Assembly: GCA_029204225.1 (NCBI GenBank)
Contig: CM055093.1
Coordinates: 1,100,117 to 1,164,116, forward strand
Direction of reading: 5' to 3'
Source: Diphasiastrum complanatum
Lineage: Eukaryota; Streptophyta; Lycopodiopsida; Lycopodiales; Lycopodiaceae
Length of the DNA stretch: 64,000 nt
In this document: positions 34,804 through 48,101 of the stretch, piece by piece
Layout of the letters: the number at the start of each line of letters is the position of its first letter
Numbering within the stretch: the first letter of the stretch is position 1
Notes under the pieces: generated by a model
Seen by the model: only the letters and a program-made list of their open reading frames with translations
Database searches by the model: none
Told to the model about the DNA's origin: nothing
Position numbers and translations under genes: made by a program

Positions 34804-36465
34804 CTCTAGCGCGTAATATACAGATCGTAGAGGTACCTGATCCATGAAGGCTACTAATTCACTCCCATTTGATGAATATTTCATTTTCAAAATATTAGTC
34901 AAAGCTTCTCATAACTTAAGAGAGAAAACAGTACGTTCTAAACAGAAATGATGTTCTAAATAACTGGACTTGCAGAGAACGATATTGCGGCGGAAGTAGA
35001 CATAAAAGTGGACTGGATGGTGCCTCAGTCATATCGCACAAGCTAAGGAGTGGCAGCATCAAGCAACTATTTTTCCAACGTAGAAGGAGAAGATCTAAGT
35101 AAAATTTTCTTTGCAATATTCGGTATTAAATAGAAGCTAGGAGTACTTTTAAAGCTCGTGAGAGGGCGACGTAGATTAAAGTTAAGGACTGAATGGTGCC
35201 TGTTTTATGATGCGAATAAAAATGTGCAGTGTGCGCTGTGGTTGATCATGGACGCTATTTCGAATGTATCTGCAAGTGAAAAAGTTTAGTAATGTTGCTG
35301 ATTGAATACCTCTATAACGTACTTGAGAACGATATCATGTGAATGAATGACTAGTTGCACCTAAAATTATCTTGGCTAAAGAACAAATTTTCCATTGGCG
35401 TAAGAGGTAGATATATGTAGATGCCACATAGAAACTTAGCATCCTGTTTTATGGATGGGTATGCTTTAGTTTTTCATGTAGCTAGCTTATCTGTTTCCTC
35501 TCAAGACACAAAGTAGATTGATTTAGGTCATTTCCATTTTGACATTGTTTACAGCAAAATATTTGCTGTGAATCAGAAATATAGCAGCAAAAATTGCCCA
35601 ATTTCAGCAGAAAGAATATTAGAGAACGTCATAAAATGGAATGATTAAGTTGTGCATGCTCATTCAGACACTCTCTTTCTAGAAGCAACAAAATTTCAAA
35701 TGTAGATTGGCATGCATTGTTACTCATTAACCACTCCTGCTAATTAAGGTTGGAAATCTCAATCACGATCCATACACAACTTAAATCAGACTTTACTTTA
35801 GTTATAAGTAAGTTATGGGTATTACCTGATTCATAGGTTTTGTCTTTTCTAAGCAGTACTTCATCACATATCTAATCTTATTCCAAATGTACTTCGTTCC
35901 CCACATGAGCTTTTCCTTTTGAGATTCTGATGCAAGTTTGTTGTGTTTGTCAAAGTATTTGACTTGAGTTTGATTTTTAACTCCCTTCTTTCCTTTGGAT
36001 GCAATGTCAATAATTGTTGCTACAAGGCTCCACATTAATTGTTGTAAGTTGTAGTATAAAATGAGAAGATGTCAATACGATGCCTGCTTTGTTAATGCAA
36101 GAATGGTGGGACATTTCCAATTAACAAGAATGGTGGGACATTTCCAATTATCTAGCATTACTGAATAATTTAAAGTATGTTCTGACCACCACACCATATT
36201 CCTTTGCCATTGAAGATCTTGCAAATCTCCAAAGATTTGACTTGAGGTAGGAGAAATATTTTTGTTTCTAGCAATAATCATCTGTAAAGTTCACTCGTAT
36301 ATCCAAAAATACCTTATGTGATGTAGTATCAGAATAAAAATATACAATAGGCATTAATAATTCAAGTAAATATTTAGACCTCCATAGGACTTAGTTCTCT
36401 ATTTCAATACTTGAACTTATATCTTTCTTTGTATAGAAGTCTCATTATATCCCATTAAGAGGATT
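34804..36465. other. S1-like gene 3' flank; no clear gene
   Basis: Two short minus-strand ORFs (35,802-36,035 and 36,072-36,281) have fairly balanced composition (for example KYFDKHNKLASESQKEKLMW) but no recognisable domain. I treat them as unproven, possibly retroelement scraps. Confidence 0.3.
36098..36150. repeat. 27-bp tandem duplication
   Basis: CAAGAATGGTGGGACATTTC plus CAATTA occurs at 36,098 and again at 36,125, identical, separated by one base. Confidence 0.9.
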
Positions 36466-36645
36466 GACTTTGGTATCGCAAAGCGTCGAATATGTTATGT
36501 CGCACGGTGACGATTAAGATATTGCAAAGCGACGTTCTTTTGTGACAATTTATCTATGGCTATTAAAATCGCGGTGCGATGTTTAATTTTCACTAAATAA
36601 ACGTCACAAGCTTTCGTCGCTATAACCATTTTTTGTAGAAGTGAT
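36466..36645 (-). mobile_element. CACTA-like transposon terminus with GCGACG subrepeats
   Basis: The minus strand reads CACTTCTACAAAAAATGG at 36,645, close to plant CACTA termini (CACTACAAGAAAA type), then a region dense in CGACG/GTCGC words (36,480-36,625), as in CACTA subterminal repeats. No matching left terminus or transposase was found, so this is a remnant or a non-autonomous end. Confidence 0.4.
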
Positions 36646-39870
<3,225 letters not shown>

Positions 39871-39874
39871 AGGT

Positions 39875-40340
39875 TTTTTTGACATCCAACGACAATTTGT
39901 TTTGAACATCACGACGCGACGTTCGACCCCGAAACCAATTTCTGAAAAGCGACATTTTAACGATGATTACTAACCGTCGCTATGCGACATCCAAAGTGAG
40001 CGACGTTCCGGTGACGGTTGAGCGGTGCCTAAATGTCTTATTGTATTAACCGTCGCCGGGTGACGTTGTAATAATATTGCAAATTGTAAAACCCAAGAGA
40101 TGGTTTTTGAACAACGACGATTTTTTGGCAATGACGGTTTTTTGGCAACGGAGATTGAATGTCACAAGGCGATAGACAACGTGAGCGACGTTTCAGCGAC
40201 AATTAAACGTGTTCATGACTTAACCATCATCGGGCAACGTTGTTATAATATAGCAGACTATAAAACCCGAGGGATGGTTTTTGAACAACAGATATGGAAC
40301 GTCGGGTGGCGTCGTATAGTTTAAATGCCATTGAACGCCG
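39875..40340. repeat. GCGACG-rich region with a 185-bp tandem unit
   Basis: GAGCGACGTT starts at 39,998 and at 40,183. Both units continue to a shared end around AAAACCC(A/G)AG and GATGGTTTTTGAACAAC. The region is dense in CGACG, CGTCG and GACGGT words and resembles the 36.5 kb block, so it may be subterminal DNA of a related transposon. Confidence 0.6.
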
Positions 40341-40346
40341 TTGAGC

Positions 40347-40793
40347 GACACATAATGCAAATATTTTAGACCTTATATGATATGAGAAATAAAGTTTTGT
40401 GTGCAAGACTTTGTGGTAGTCATAAATCAGGCTACAAGATCTTGGCCATCTGTCGTTGCTCTTCCCGATTAGCAAAAATTGACAAAATTTTTGACAAAAT
40501 GACTGTTGTGGGATTGAATATTAATTGATCAGCATTGAAAAGCCTGTGATGGTGATTTTATTGCCTATGGCTCTTAACGTTCAAGGAGTACGGTGATTTG
40601 ATTGATATTCTAGTGTTTGGTTGGTGGAGTTGGTTGTATAACTAGTGATGTCTTGAGTGAGCTTCTTGTGCACATTGGTGTGAAACTTAAGGAACTTGCA
40701 GTGGACACATAATGCAAATATGGAGCATGTTGAGTCCTTATATGATACGAGAAAGAAAGTTTTGTGTGCAAGGCTTTGTAGTCGGGCTAAATC
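40347..40793. repeat. dispersed direct repeat of about 85 bp (40,347 and 40,704)
   Basis: Both copies start GACACATAATGCAAATAT and share CCTTATATGATA(T/C)GAGAAA and AAGTTTTGTGTGCAAG. They are 357 bases apart. The second leads into the small ORF at 40,815. Confidence 0.75.
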
Positions 40794-40814
40794 ATATTTT
40801 TGTTTCTCTTATAA

Positions 40815-41012
40815 ATGATGAAAGAAGACCATGACATTCTCTCATGGATATTTAATAGAACGTCATCTCCTGCCACCATAAAAAATAACATGGAGGGAGT
40901 TCCACTGAATATTCATGGATTTGGCACTTTCAACATAGAATGGCATTTAGCAGGAGATCTGAAGACATTAAAATGTATGCTCAATGTATCTCATGGTGTT
41001 AACTCTAATTAA
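40815..41012 (+). pseudogene. unrecognised short ORF
   Basis: 65 codons with balanced composition, including HGFGTFNIEWHLAGDLKTLK and CMLNVSHGVNS. The text reads like a fragment of a real protein domain, but I cannot place it. It follows a direct repeat and has no neighbouring coding sequence, so it is probably a transposon-carried exon scrap. Confidence 0.35.
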
Positions 41013-41264
41013 TTAATTAATTTGTAAAGATAATCATCAGAAAAATGCCAGAATCCAAAAGTGACTTTAAAGGACGATGCTTATACTGGAGTAAATAGAT
41101 ATCAGAATGAATGATGACTATGATGCCTGCAAGTGATTGTATTGGTTGCCATTCACTTATGCTTGATGGATACAAGTCTGCAAAAGACGATATTCTATTT
41201 TAACACAAATATATCACAATAATGAATGTGGATCATTAACATAGAAAAACCAACGTAAGTTGCA

Positions 41265-41693
41265 TCACATACAATTGCATTTGAGTCGATCTACGGGATT
41301 GACAACCTCCACCATAACTTCATTGTGCATGTCCACATGTTGAATCAAGACTTCTGAAATGGATTGACCTCCCTTTGAAACTTTGAACTCTAAAATTCTT
41401 CCTTTCCAAAAGTTTCTGTAATCCATATTTGATTTCTTTCTTTTGCGAAATGCACCTTTTGATGAGGGATGCATCACAACTCCTTGAAACTTTTTGTATG
41501 TGCAAGGTATCCATAACCCTTCAGAATTTCTTTCATTACAAACAATGACTGAATTGATCGCACTACGCGGTCTTCGATTGCAAGCGACCATTGCATAACA
41601 GTGCAAGATACAAAACGATTGATAATGAACATCCAAGATACAAAACGATTGATAATGTACAAAATGATTGATAACTTTAGTTAGTTGAACCAT
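41265..41693 (-). pseudogene. unrecognised 142-codon ORF
   Basis: The N-terminal third is made by a short tandem repeat (AAGATACAAAACGATTGATA at 41,605 and 41,635), giving HYQSFCILDVHYQSFCIL. The rest looks like ordinary protein: VCNERNSEGLWIPCTYKKFQ, FRKRKKSNMDYRNFWKGRIL and VLIQHVDMHNEVMVEVVNPV. No known motif. It could be an exon of an unannotated gene or a scrap. Confidence 0.35.
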
Positions 41694-41960
41694 CCATGCA
41701 AGTTAGTTTAACTTCAGCTAGTTAAACTCGAGCAGTCTTTTCCCGACGGGCAACAACATATTATCCAATCACATATCTAGACTCTTCCCGGTGGGAGTTT
41801 TGAACTGGCTAAAAATATGCCCGAAAAATTGTAAAAGAAATTTGTCCGACAAACACCGTTACCGTCCTGCACACATGTAAAAATATTATTGGGACATGTG
41901 GACATCGCATAGTTGAAAAGTCAAAAAACAGTATCTTTACAAAGGGCCCTTATAGCGCTT
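41694..41960. other. non-coding stretch before copia E
   Basis: No gene supported. No LTR or primer site was recognised before element E. Confidence 0.3.
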
Positions 41961-41979
41961 GGACCTCCCCTAATGAGTG

Positions 41980-43010
41980 TTGGTTAAATCCAAAGATTAA
42001 ATGCATTCATTGTCATAAATGGGGCCATGCAACAGTAGACTGCTATCAGAATACCAGAAACAAAAATGAGCAGAATTGAAGCGAACCTTCAGATTCAAAC
42101 TATGTCAAAGACAAAGCAGAATGCTCCAGAGCAGCAGAAGACAAGACAACAAGGAACTCGGCAACTTATGTTAGTGCTGATCTATGTTGTTCATCTAATT
42201 CAATTTGAGAGGTAGTACTTGATTCGGGAGCCACTTCACATTTTGTTTTCTCAAAACAAATATTGTCCGAGTACAATAAGACGAACTATTTGAAATTTAT
42301 TATACTTGTAGATGGTTTTGAACACGTGGTTGATGACACTGGTGTACTATGGCTGGACACGAATCAGGGTGACAAAAAACTGGAGGAAGTTCTCTATGTC
42401 CCTACTCTTGATAAAGATCTTCTATCCGTAACTAAGATAGTCGATATTGGCATGTCAGTAACCTTCACGAAGAACTCTTGTAAATTGTTCGAGGAAGATT
42501 ATGATAACCTAGTTGTTAAAGGCAACAGAGAAGGAAATTTATATCACCTGAACATTCGAACAAGAATCGAACAAGTCAATCAAACTCAGGAATCAATAGA
42601 TGTATTGTGGCACAAGAGGCTATGTCACATGAACATGGAAGCCTTGTACCAAGCCAACAGAATTCAGAGAATTCAAGGAGTCGAAATCAAAAGTAGAGAT
42701 ATTCGAACTACCTGTGAATCATGGCTTAAGGGCAAGATGACTAGAACACCTTTTAGTAAGGATGTTTATAAAGCAACTAAGGTACTTGAAATTGTGCATT
42801 CAGATATTTGTGGACCATTCGGAGTATTGTTGTTGGGTGATGCAAAGTACTGCATTACATTTATTGATGACTTTAGCAAGTTCACTGTGGTATACTTTAT
42901 TCGTACTAAATCTGAAACTTTCGAGAAATTCGTTGAGTATATGAATTGGGTTGAGAAGCAGACAGGCAATAAGCTGAAGCAAATTCGCACAGATCGTGGA
43001 GGTTTCCAAT
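41980..43010 (+). pseudogene. copia E knuckle, protease and integrase N-half
   Basis: CCHC knuckle CIHCHKWGHATVDC at 42,002-42,043. Protease motif VLDSGATSHFVFSK at about 42,215. From 42,263 the frame is open for 249 codons: LEEVLYVPTLDKDLLSVTKI, LWHKRLCHMNMEALYQANRI (gag-pre-integrase), CESWLKGKMTRTPFSK (second zinc Cys pair reduced to one Cys), VHSDICGPFG and TFIDDFSKFTVVYFIRTKSE, then IRTDRGG. A frameshift at about 43,003 follows. The loss of the second Cys of the zinc segment would disable integrase. Confidence 0.9.
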
Positions 43011-43735
43011 GAATTCAAAGCTTATTGTACTGATCGAGGTATTATGCATACAAAGACTGCATCATACACACCTCAGCACAATGGAATAGCTGAACGAAAA
43101 AATCGTACACTGATGGAAGCTGTAAGGTGTATGATGGCTCATGCGAAAGCACCAAAACAGTTGTGGGCAGAAATAGTGGCTACATCGAATTATCTTCAGA
43201 ATCGAATTCTGAAATCTTGAATACTGAATAAAACTCCTCATGAAATATGGTGGAAGTAGGAGCCAAATCTAGCACATGTTCGGACATTTGAATGCGCAGT
43301 ATATATGCACATACCAGATAAGCTGAGAAAGAAACTCAATGAAAAGACAGAACAATGTTTTCTGGTAGGATTCTAGTTACATTCCTCATATTATCGATAA
43401 AAGTTGTTCGAGATGTGAAATTTGATGAGTCGAAATACATAGCAGATAGTGATCTAGTCGGCTATGAAATTCTCAAAAACTATTATGAGCTACCAACGAT
43501 GACAGAAGAAAAACAAGCATAAGATGAAAGAGAATTACCATATTCAGAGGGAGATCAAGATCGAGTGCATGACAGACTCGAATCACCAGCTCGAATTCCA
43601 GCAGAAAAACTCAAATCAGAATCGAACTCAAAACCAACTGTGAGAAGATCTGATAGACAACGAAAACCAACAGAAATGTATGGTCAGGATGTTTTTAATA
43701 CAGCCATCAAATTTTGTGGATTCTCAGAAGAACCT
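42996..43735 (+). pseudogene. copia E integrase C-half
   Basis: Reads [40 protein letters not shown] (third catalytic region intact) and [18 protein letters not shown], then stops near 43,218. It resumes as LNKTPHEIWWK, MHIPDKLRKKLNEKTEQCFL and VRDVKFDESKYIA. The C-terminus is basic: TVRRSDRQRKPTEMYG. Four or more stops. Confidence 0.88.
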
Positions 43736-43739
43736 TAAA

Positions 43740-45000
43740 CATTCGAGGAAGCTGTTGATGGACCAGATAAAGATCGATGGATTCAAGCAATGGAGGACGA
43801 AATGTCATCCATGTATAAGAACAATGTATGGACACTTGTACCTATTCCTGATGGAAGGAAACCAGTCAAATGCAAGTGGATCTACAAGATCAAAACAGGT
43901 CCTGATGGAGAGAACATCAGATACATAGCAAGGTTGGTTGCTAAAGGATTTTCACAGAAGTATGGGATCGACTACACTGATACTTTCTCACCAGTAGTCA
44001 AACATACATCAATTCACTTGTTATTCGCATATGTTGTGGCTCATGATTTGAGAATCCATATTGTGGATGAGAAAACTGCTTTCTTGCACGTAGAATTGGA
44101 AGAATATTTATTCATGGATCAACCACTTGGTTTTGTAAATCAAGAATCTCCAAAATATGGATGTCACATGAATAAAAGCATTTATTGTCTGAAACATGCT
44201 GCTAGACAATGGTATAGAAAGAAGGACGAAGCACTATGTTCCTTAGGCTTCGAACCTCTATTTGCTGAATCGAATGTCTATATCAAGCATGTCCAAAATG
44301 AAATAATCATTCTAGTTGTCTATGTTGATGACACGCTTATCTTCTCAAGAAGAGATAAGTTAATTTCAGATGTCAAAAGAGACATTTCTGAAGTATTTGA
44401 GATCGCTGATCTAGGAGAACCTAAAATCTATCTAGGCCTGCAGATCTAAAGAGAGTTTAAAGGTGGTAAGTTGTATCTTCACCAACAAAAGTACACTCAA
44501 AAGATCATTAAAGACTTCAACATGCTCGAATGCAAAGGTCTACATACTCCCATGATACCTGGAACAATACTGAACAAGGCAGATTGTCCGCGACTCTCAA
44601 AGAAGAGGAACGAATGGCCAAAACACCCTATCGTAGGCTGATTGGATCATTATTATATCTAGCAGACAACACCAGACCTAATATAGCATTTGTAGTATAC
44701 AAGCTGAGCCAATATAATCAAAACCTAGGATCGTTGCATTGGAAGTTGGCAAAGAGAGTACTACAATATCTCCAAGAAACGAAAGACTATGGATTGTGTT
44801 ATTCGAAGGAAACTGGATTTCGCATTGAATCTTACAGTGACACAAGCTGGGCATCCATGAAGGATGATAACAAAAGTATTTCAGGAGGTTGTGTTTGTTG
44901 CCCGATTCTGGGAATGACATGGAATATTCTAAAGTTGGCAAAAGGCACCTATAGTAAACCCAAACGCTACATGAATGTGCTAGAGAGTCAAAAGTATTAG
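43740..45000 (+). pseudogene. copia E RT and truncated RNase H
   Basis: The 219-codon frame from 43,790 is an almost intact RT: KPVKCKWIYKIKTGPDGENI, LVAKGFSQKYGIDYTDTFSP, YVDD at 44,321-44,332 (VVYVDDTLIFSR) and IADLGEPKIYLGLQI. After a stop, RNase H starts with RRLIGSLLYLADNTRPNIAF, HWKLAKRVLQYLQETKDYGL and SYSDTSWASMKDDNKSISGG. It then degenerates and ends at about 45,000, so the RNase H C-terminus is lost. Confidence 0.92.
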
Positions 45001-45300
45001 AATCAGACAACCAGTTGGCATTCTGCACATATAAGTCCAACATTGGGCCTTTAGGCTAGAAAGTGCCATGTGCACTAATATTTAAATAAAATATTTTAAA
45101 CTTAGATTTTGCAAGTTCCTAAGTTAGGAAACACAACTTGTACCCAAAAAACACAAAGCGATTCGAATGGTCAAGATTGTGATCCTGATGGAACTTCAGT
45201 AGCCAATGGGTGATGAGGAGGTTCCACTCTATCTCTTATAAAAAAGAACCATTTTTCTTGTATTTTCATCATTAGAAGAGTAATAGAACTCTGTCCCTTT

Positions 45301-45357
<57 letters not shown>

Positions 45358-45537
45358 GATAATGTGAGTGTGAGTGAGATTCAGTTTCAACTTTCTTTAT
45401 GCAGATTTATGGTAGGATCTTAAGCTAGTTGGTGAAACGCAACATCTCCAAGGCTCCTAGTTGGGCCGAGCCCACTTCTCGTACTACACACGACCGCGAG
45501 AAAGAGATGGAAAAGCCATCTTTTTCTTGGCTTAACA
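45001..45537 (+). mobile_element. 5' LTR end of a Ty3-type element
   Basis: A TATA box (TTATAAAAAAG, 45,237-45,247) is followed by a CT tract and a region ending in CA at 45,536-45,537, directly before a Ty3-type primer site. The LTR start was not fixed and probably lies between 45,000 and 45,200, where copia E ends. Confidence 0.55.
45303..45355. repeat. (CT)n microsatellite
   Basis: About 53 bases of CT repeats between the TATA box and the end of the Ty3-type LTR, so it lies near the predicted transcript start. Confidence 0.97.
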
Positions 45538-45556
45538 TTGGCGCCTTTGCCAGGGA
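45538..45556 (+). other. primer binding site of a Ty3-type element
   Basis: TTGGCGCCTTTGCCAGGGA resembles the TGGCGCCGTTGCCGGGGA primer site found in many plant Ty3 elements, with two or three changes. It starts directly after an LTR-like CA end. Confidence 0.75.
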
Positions 45557-45684
45557 GCCAAATGTTGTCCCTCACTAAACTAGCATGTTCTCCCTTTGTT
45601 TTCTTCTTTCTCTCATTCCGAAAGCTCCAAAAAAAAAAACATTGAAAAAATAATAAGAAAAAAAAGAAGATTGCATCTACTTTA

Positions 45685-45741
45685 TTGATGGAGTGGGATT
45701 TGAACCCACTATAGTTCCAGGACTATCCTCTAGGCCATCAA
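45685..45741 (-). tRNA. truncated tRNA-like sequence, 57 nt (probable tRNA pseudogene)
   Basis: On the minus strand the ends are TTGATGG and CCATCAA, perfectly complementary. An A-box-like TGGCCTAGAGG (45,727-45,737) and a B-box-like GGGTTCAAATCCC (45,695-45,707) with a 5-bp T stem are present. Total length is 57, against about 73 or more for a real tRNA; the anticodon arm is not complete, and one base stands between the T stem and the 7-bp closing stem. It lies in the interior of the Ty3-type element. Not a working tRNA as seen. Confidence 0.45.
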
Positions 45742-45889
45742 CCTACCTGCAAGATGTTTTGTTTATCTGGATCTACAACTCTATGAAAAGCCTATGTTCA
45801 AACATGGTCACAATCAAATCAATAGACAGAACCGAACTGTAGAACCCCAAGGAACACCTACAAGAAGTGCCAACCACTACCATTAGGAA

Positions 45890-46345
45890 ACCTGCATCCC
45901 TTCCTTGCCTCGCTCCCTCCCCCTCCTTGGTTGCTTGCTCAACGCTCTCCTCGCTGCTACACTGCTCCTCAGCTACCTGCTCCACAACCCTTCTCTTCCC
46001 TGCCTACTCCACGTCCCTTTTTTTCCCTGCCCTCGCTCCCTTCTCTTTGCCCTGATGTCGATCTGCTGTGCTCCGCCGCCCTGCTGCTCAGTTCCATGCC
46101 CTTGATTCCTTCACTCCCTGGCTTGTCTCTTCTGTTGTTGCTCCCTCCCCCTTCCCCTCAGCTGTCCGCTCTGTTCCCTGCCCCTTCCCCTCTGTTGTCC
46201 GCTCCCTTCCCCGTCCTTGCCTCATGCTGCTCCCCTCCCCCTCGCTCCCCTCTACTGCTACTCTGCTCCTTCCCCTCATGCCCTTCCCTGGCTTGCCCTC
46301 CCCTCCCTTCCTATGCCTCCCCTTGCACCGCCCTCTTCCAAATAG
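45890..46345. repeat. pyrimidine-rich low-complexity region
   Basis: Plus strand is mostly C and T, built from CCCTTCCCC, GCTCC and TGTCCGCTC-like words, some in tandem (near 46,155-46,215). ORFs on both strands have extreme Ser/Pro/Leu or Gly/Glu/Arg bias and are rejected as genes. Confidence 0.8.
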
Positions 46346-46619
46346 ATTAGGTTATTTTTTATTTGTATGTTATTTTATATTATCTTTTGTATTTCATTTT
46401 TCACATTTTTTTAGGGGGTATCTATAAACTTTTTTTTCCCCCCCTTCTTAAGTTAACTTGGATTTTATTTTTTCTTAACTTTTTCTTCCCAACATACTCC
46501 TAATATTTTCCACGTTCTCAAACTTTTGTGCCTTCCCCCAACTTCCACTTTCCCCAAATTTTGCTCTCCCAAACGTTTTACTTTTCCAAAATTTTTCACT
46601 TTTCTCAGTTTTTGCTCTC

Positions 46620-46960
46620 CTAAAATCTTTGAATCCCAAAATTGCTAGACTTTTTGTGAATCCCAAATCTGCTAGAATTTTTGTGATTCCCGAATTTGCT
46701 AGACTTTTTGTGAATCCCAAATCTGCTAGACTTTTTGTGATTCCCAAAATTGCTAGACTTTTTGTGAATCCCAAATCTGCTAGACTTTTTGTGATTCCCA
46801 AAATTACTAGACTTTTTGTGAATCCCAAATCTGCTAGACTTTTTGTTCTCGATTTGCTAGACTTTTTGTGAATCCCAAATCTGCTAGACTTTTTGTGATT
46901 CCCAAAATTGCTAGACTTTTTGTGATTCTCGAAATTGTTAGACTTTTTGTGATTCCCCAG
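46620..46960. repeat. 27-bp minisatellite, about 12 units
   Basis: Twelve units carry CTAGACTTTTTGTGA with small changes. The second half alternates between ATCCCAAATCTG and TTCCCAAAATTG, giving a 54-bp higher-order unit. Because 27 is divisible by three, frames stay open on both strands (ARLFVNPKS and KSLADLGFT repeats). Confidence 0.95.
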
Positions 46961-47109
46961 TTTTTTGAATCTTAAAAGAAAAATAGATAAATAAAAATAA
47001 AAAATAAAAAAATTTGCCTTCCCCAACTTCCACCTTAAAAAAAAAAAAAGGAAAGCCAAACAAAACCACTGTTTGGAACATTGTGCGTCATCAGTCATCT
47101 CTTGAAGAG
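46961..47109. other. A-rich spacer
   Basis: Homopolymer-like A runs and no gene. Confidence 0.4.
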
Positions 47110-47400
47110 CAATCTTACATAGAAATTCATCTACATGTCAACTACTCAGCTATCAAGCATTAGCATGCAACGTCAGGAGACAGTTTGTACATACCTTCAT
47201 CGGATCTATCACATAGCAAAGGACTATCATCCACCAATCCCAACATCACTGATCATCAAGAACTTTATCCAAGGTCTGAAGAGCAACATTCACTATTAAA
47301 TGAAGAACCTCACCTCTTACACTACATTGAAGCAAGTTCTTGTTGATTCCATGAAGAGTGAATCCACATTGTTGGGCAATTCAAGATATTGACTTCGAAT
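47110..47400 (+). pseudogene. retroelement gag scrap
   Basis: Plus-strand frame reads SSISMQRQETVCTYLHRIYH, IAKDYHPPIPTSLIIKNFIQ, GLKSNIHY, a stop, then MKNLTSYTTLKQVLVDSMKS. The pattern of E-x-V-x-x-Y, a FI-x-GL phrase and a following TTL helix is typical of retrotransposon gag. It lies 1.6 kb after a Ty3-type primer site and could be that element's gag. Confidence 0.6.
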
Positions 47401-48088
47401 TTGAGTTGGATGAAGTATCTGGATTACCATCAATAAGTGAACTATGCTATAGCTTCCATGGGAACGAATTTTCGTGTGACAAGTTAAATATCTACTTCAT
47501 CCTTTGATACTTGAATGTGCTTGGATCTAGGGTTGAAGGTGGATAAGAAATACCCGCTACAATTTTCTTTTTGGAGGGTTTCCGGATATCGAGACAACTG
47601 TAATTCTAATTAATAAGTGAGAGGGATTTAACACCTTGCGTGTGTAGGTCCAACCTGATGATCACATAGTTATTTGATTAGATAAAAGTTAATAAAAGCA
47701 CTTTAGGCCTTTTTGCGAGAATTAAATGTCCCAAGGCCTAATTGTCAAGTTAGTGAATAAAAAAGGGTTCCCCCAAATTTCAAATTTCAGATAATAAGGG
47801 ATGTGGATGTTGGCCAATAGGATTTGAGGGCAAAATCTAGAATCTTGATATATCATCTAGATATAGCATCCACTGACAATCATAAGAATTTTTTGTCTCC
47901 ACATTCCAGTAAGTGGTTTAAAAAAGCAGCCTACTCTAAGTGATTTGACCTAAATTGATGCTTGGATCACAAAGATCCACTTTCTATACTCGATTTGAGC
48001 TAGAAACACCTCCAAATCCACATAAAATTTATGGTGCTTTCAAATCCACCTCTAGATTTGGCATAAACACCAAATTTGGCCTACAACT
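47401..48088. other. non-coding stretch; lower part is a copia leader on the minus strand
   Basis: On the minus strand, below 48,089, the leader blocks CCAAATTTGG, GAAAGTGGATCTTTGTGATC and TTTAGGTCAA match the plus-strand leader at 26.5 kb. No gag start follows. Confidence 0.45.
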
Positions 48089-48101
48089 TGCTCTAATACC
48101 A
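48089..48101 (-). other. copia-type primer binding site
   Basis: TGGTATTAGAGCA on the minus strand differs by one base from TGGTATCAGAGC. It directly follows CA (minus) at 48,103-48,102, which would end a 5' LTR lying above it. Confidence 0.65.

Larger units (their letters stand above)
41960..45000 (+). mobile_element. Ty1/copia element E, 5'-truncated
   Basis: Plus-strand copia coding sequence from the gag zinc knuckle to a truncated RNase H, with about a dozen stops or shifts. The N-terminal gag and both LTRs are missing. It shares wording with element D in RT (AHDLRIHIVDEKTAFLH versus AYDLKIHIVDKKTTFLH), so the two belong to one family. The coding blocks are listed separately. Confidence 0.92.

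Noticed and set aside
42762-43018. Short ORFs in other frames within copia E
   Set aside because: They overlap the well-supported integrase frame.
45685-45741. Calling a functional tRNA gene here
   Set aside because: Only 57 nt, no full anticodon arm, and an unpaired base at the T-stem/acceptor joint; kept only as a tRNA-like feature.
45867-46427. Several overlapping Pro/Ser/Leu-rich ORFs
   Set aside because: They come from a pyrimidine-rich low-complexity tract, open in three frames at once.
46620-46960. CRISPR-like array
   Set aside because: Units are directly tandem without unique spacers, and the window is eukaryotic.
46475-47098. 207-codon minus-strand ORF and 80-codon plus-strand ORF across the minisatellite
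   Set aside because: A repeat unit divisible by three keeps both strands open; composition is wholly repeat-driven.
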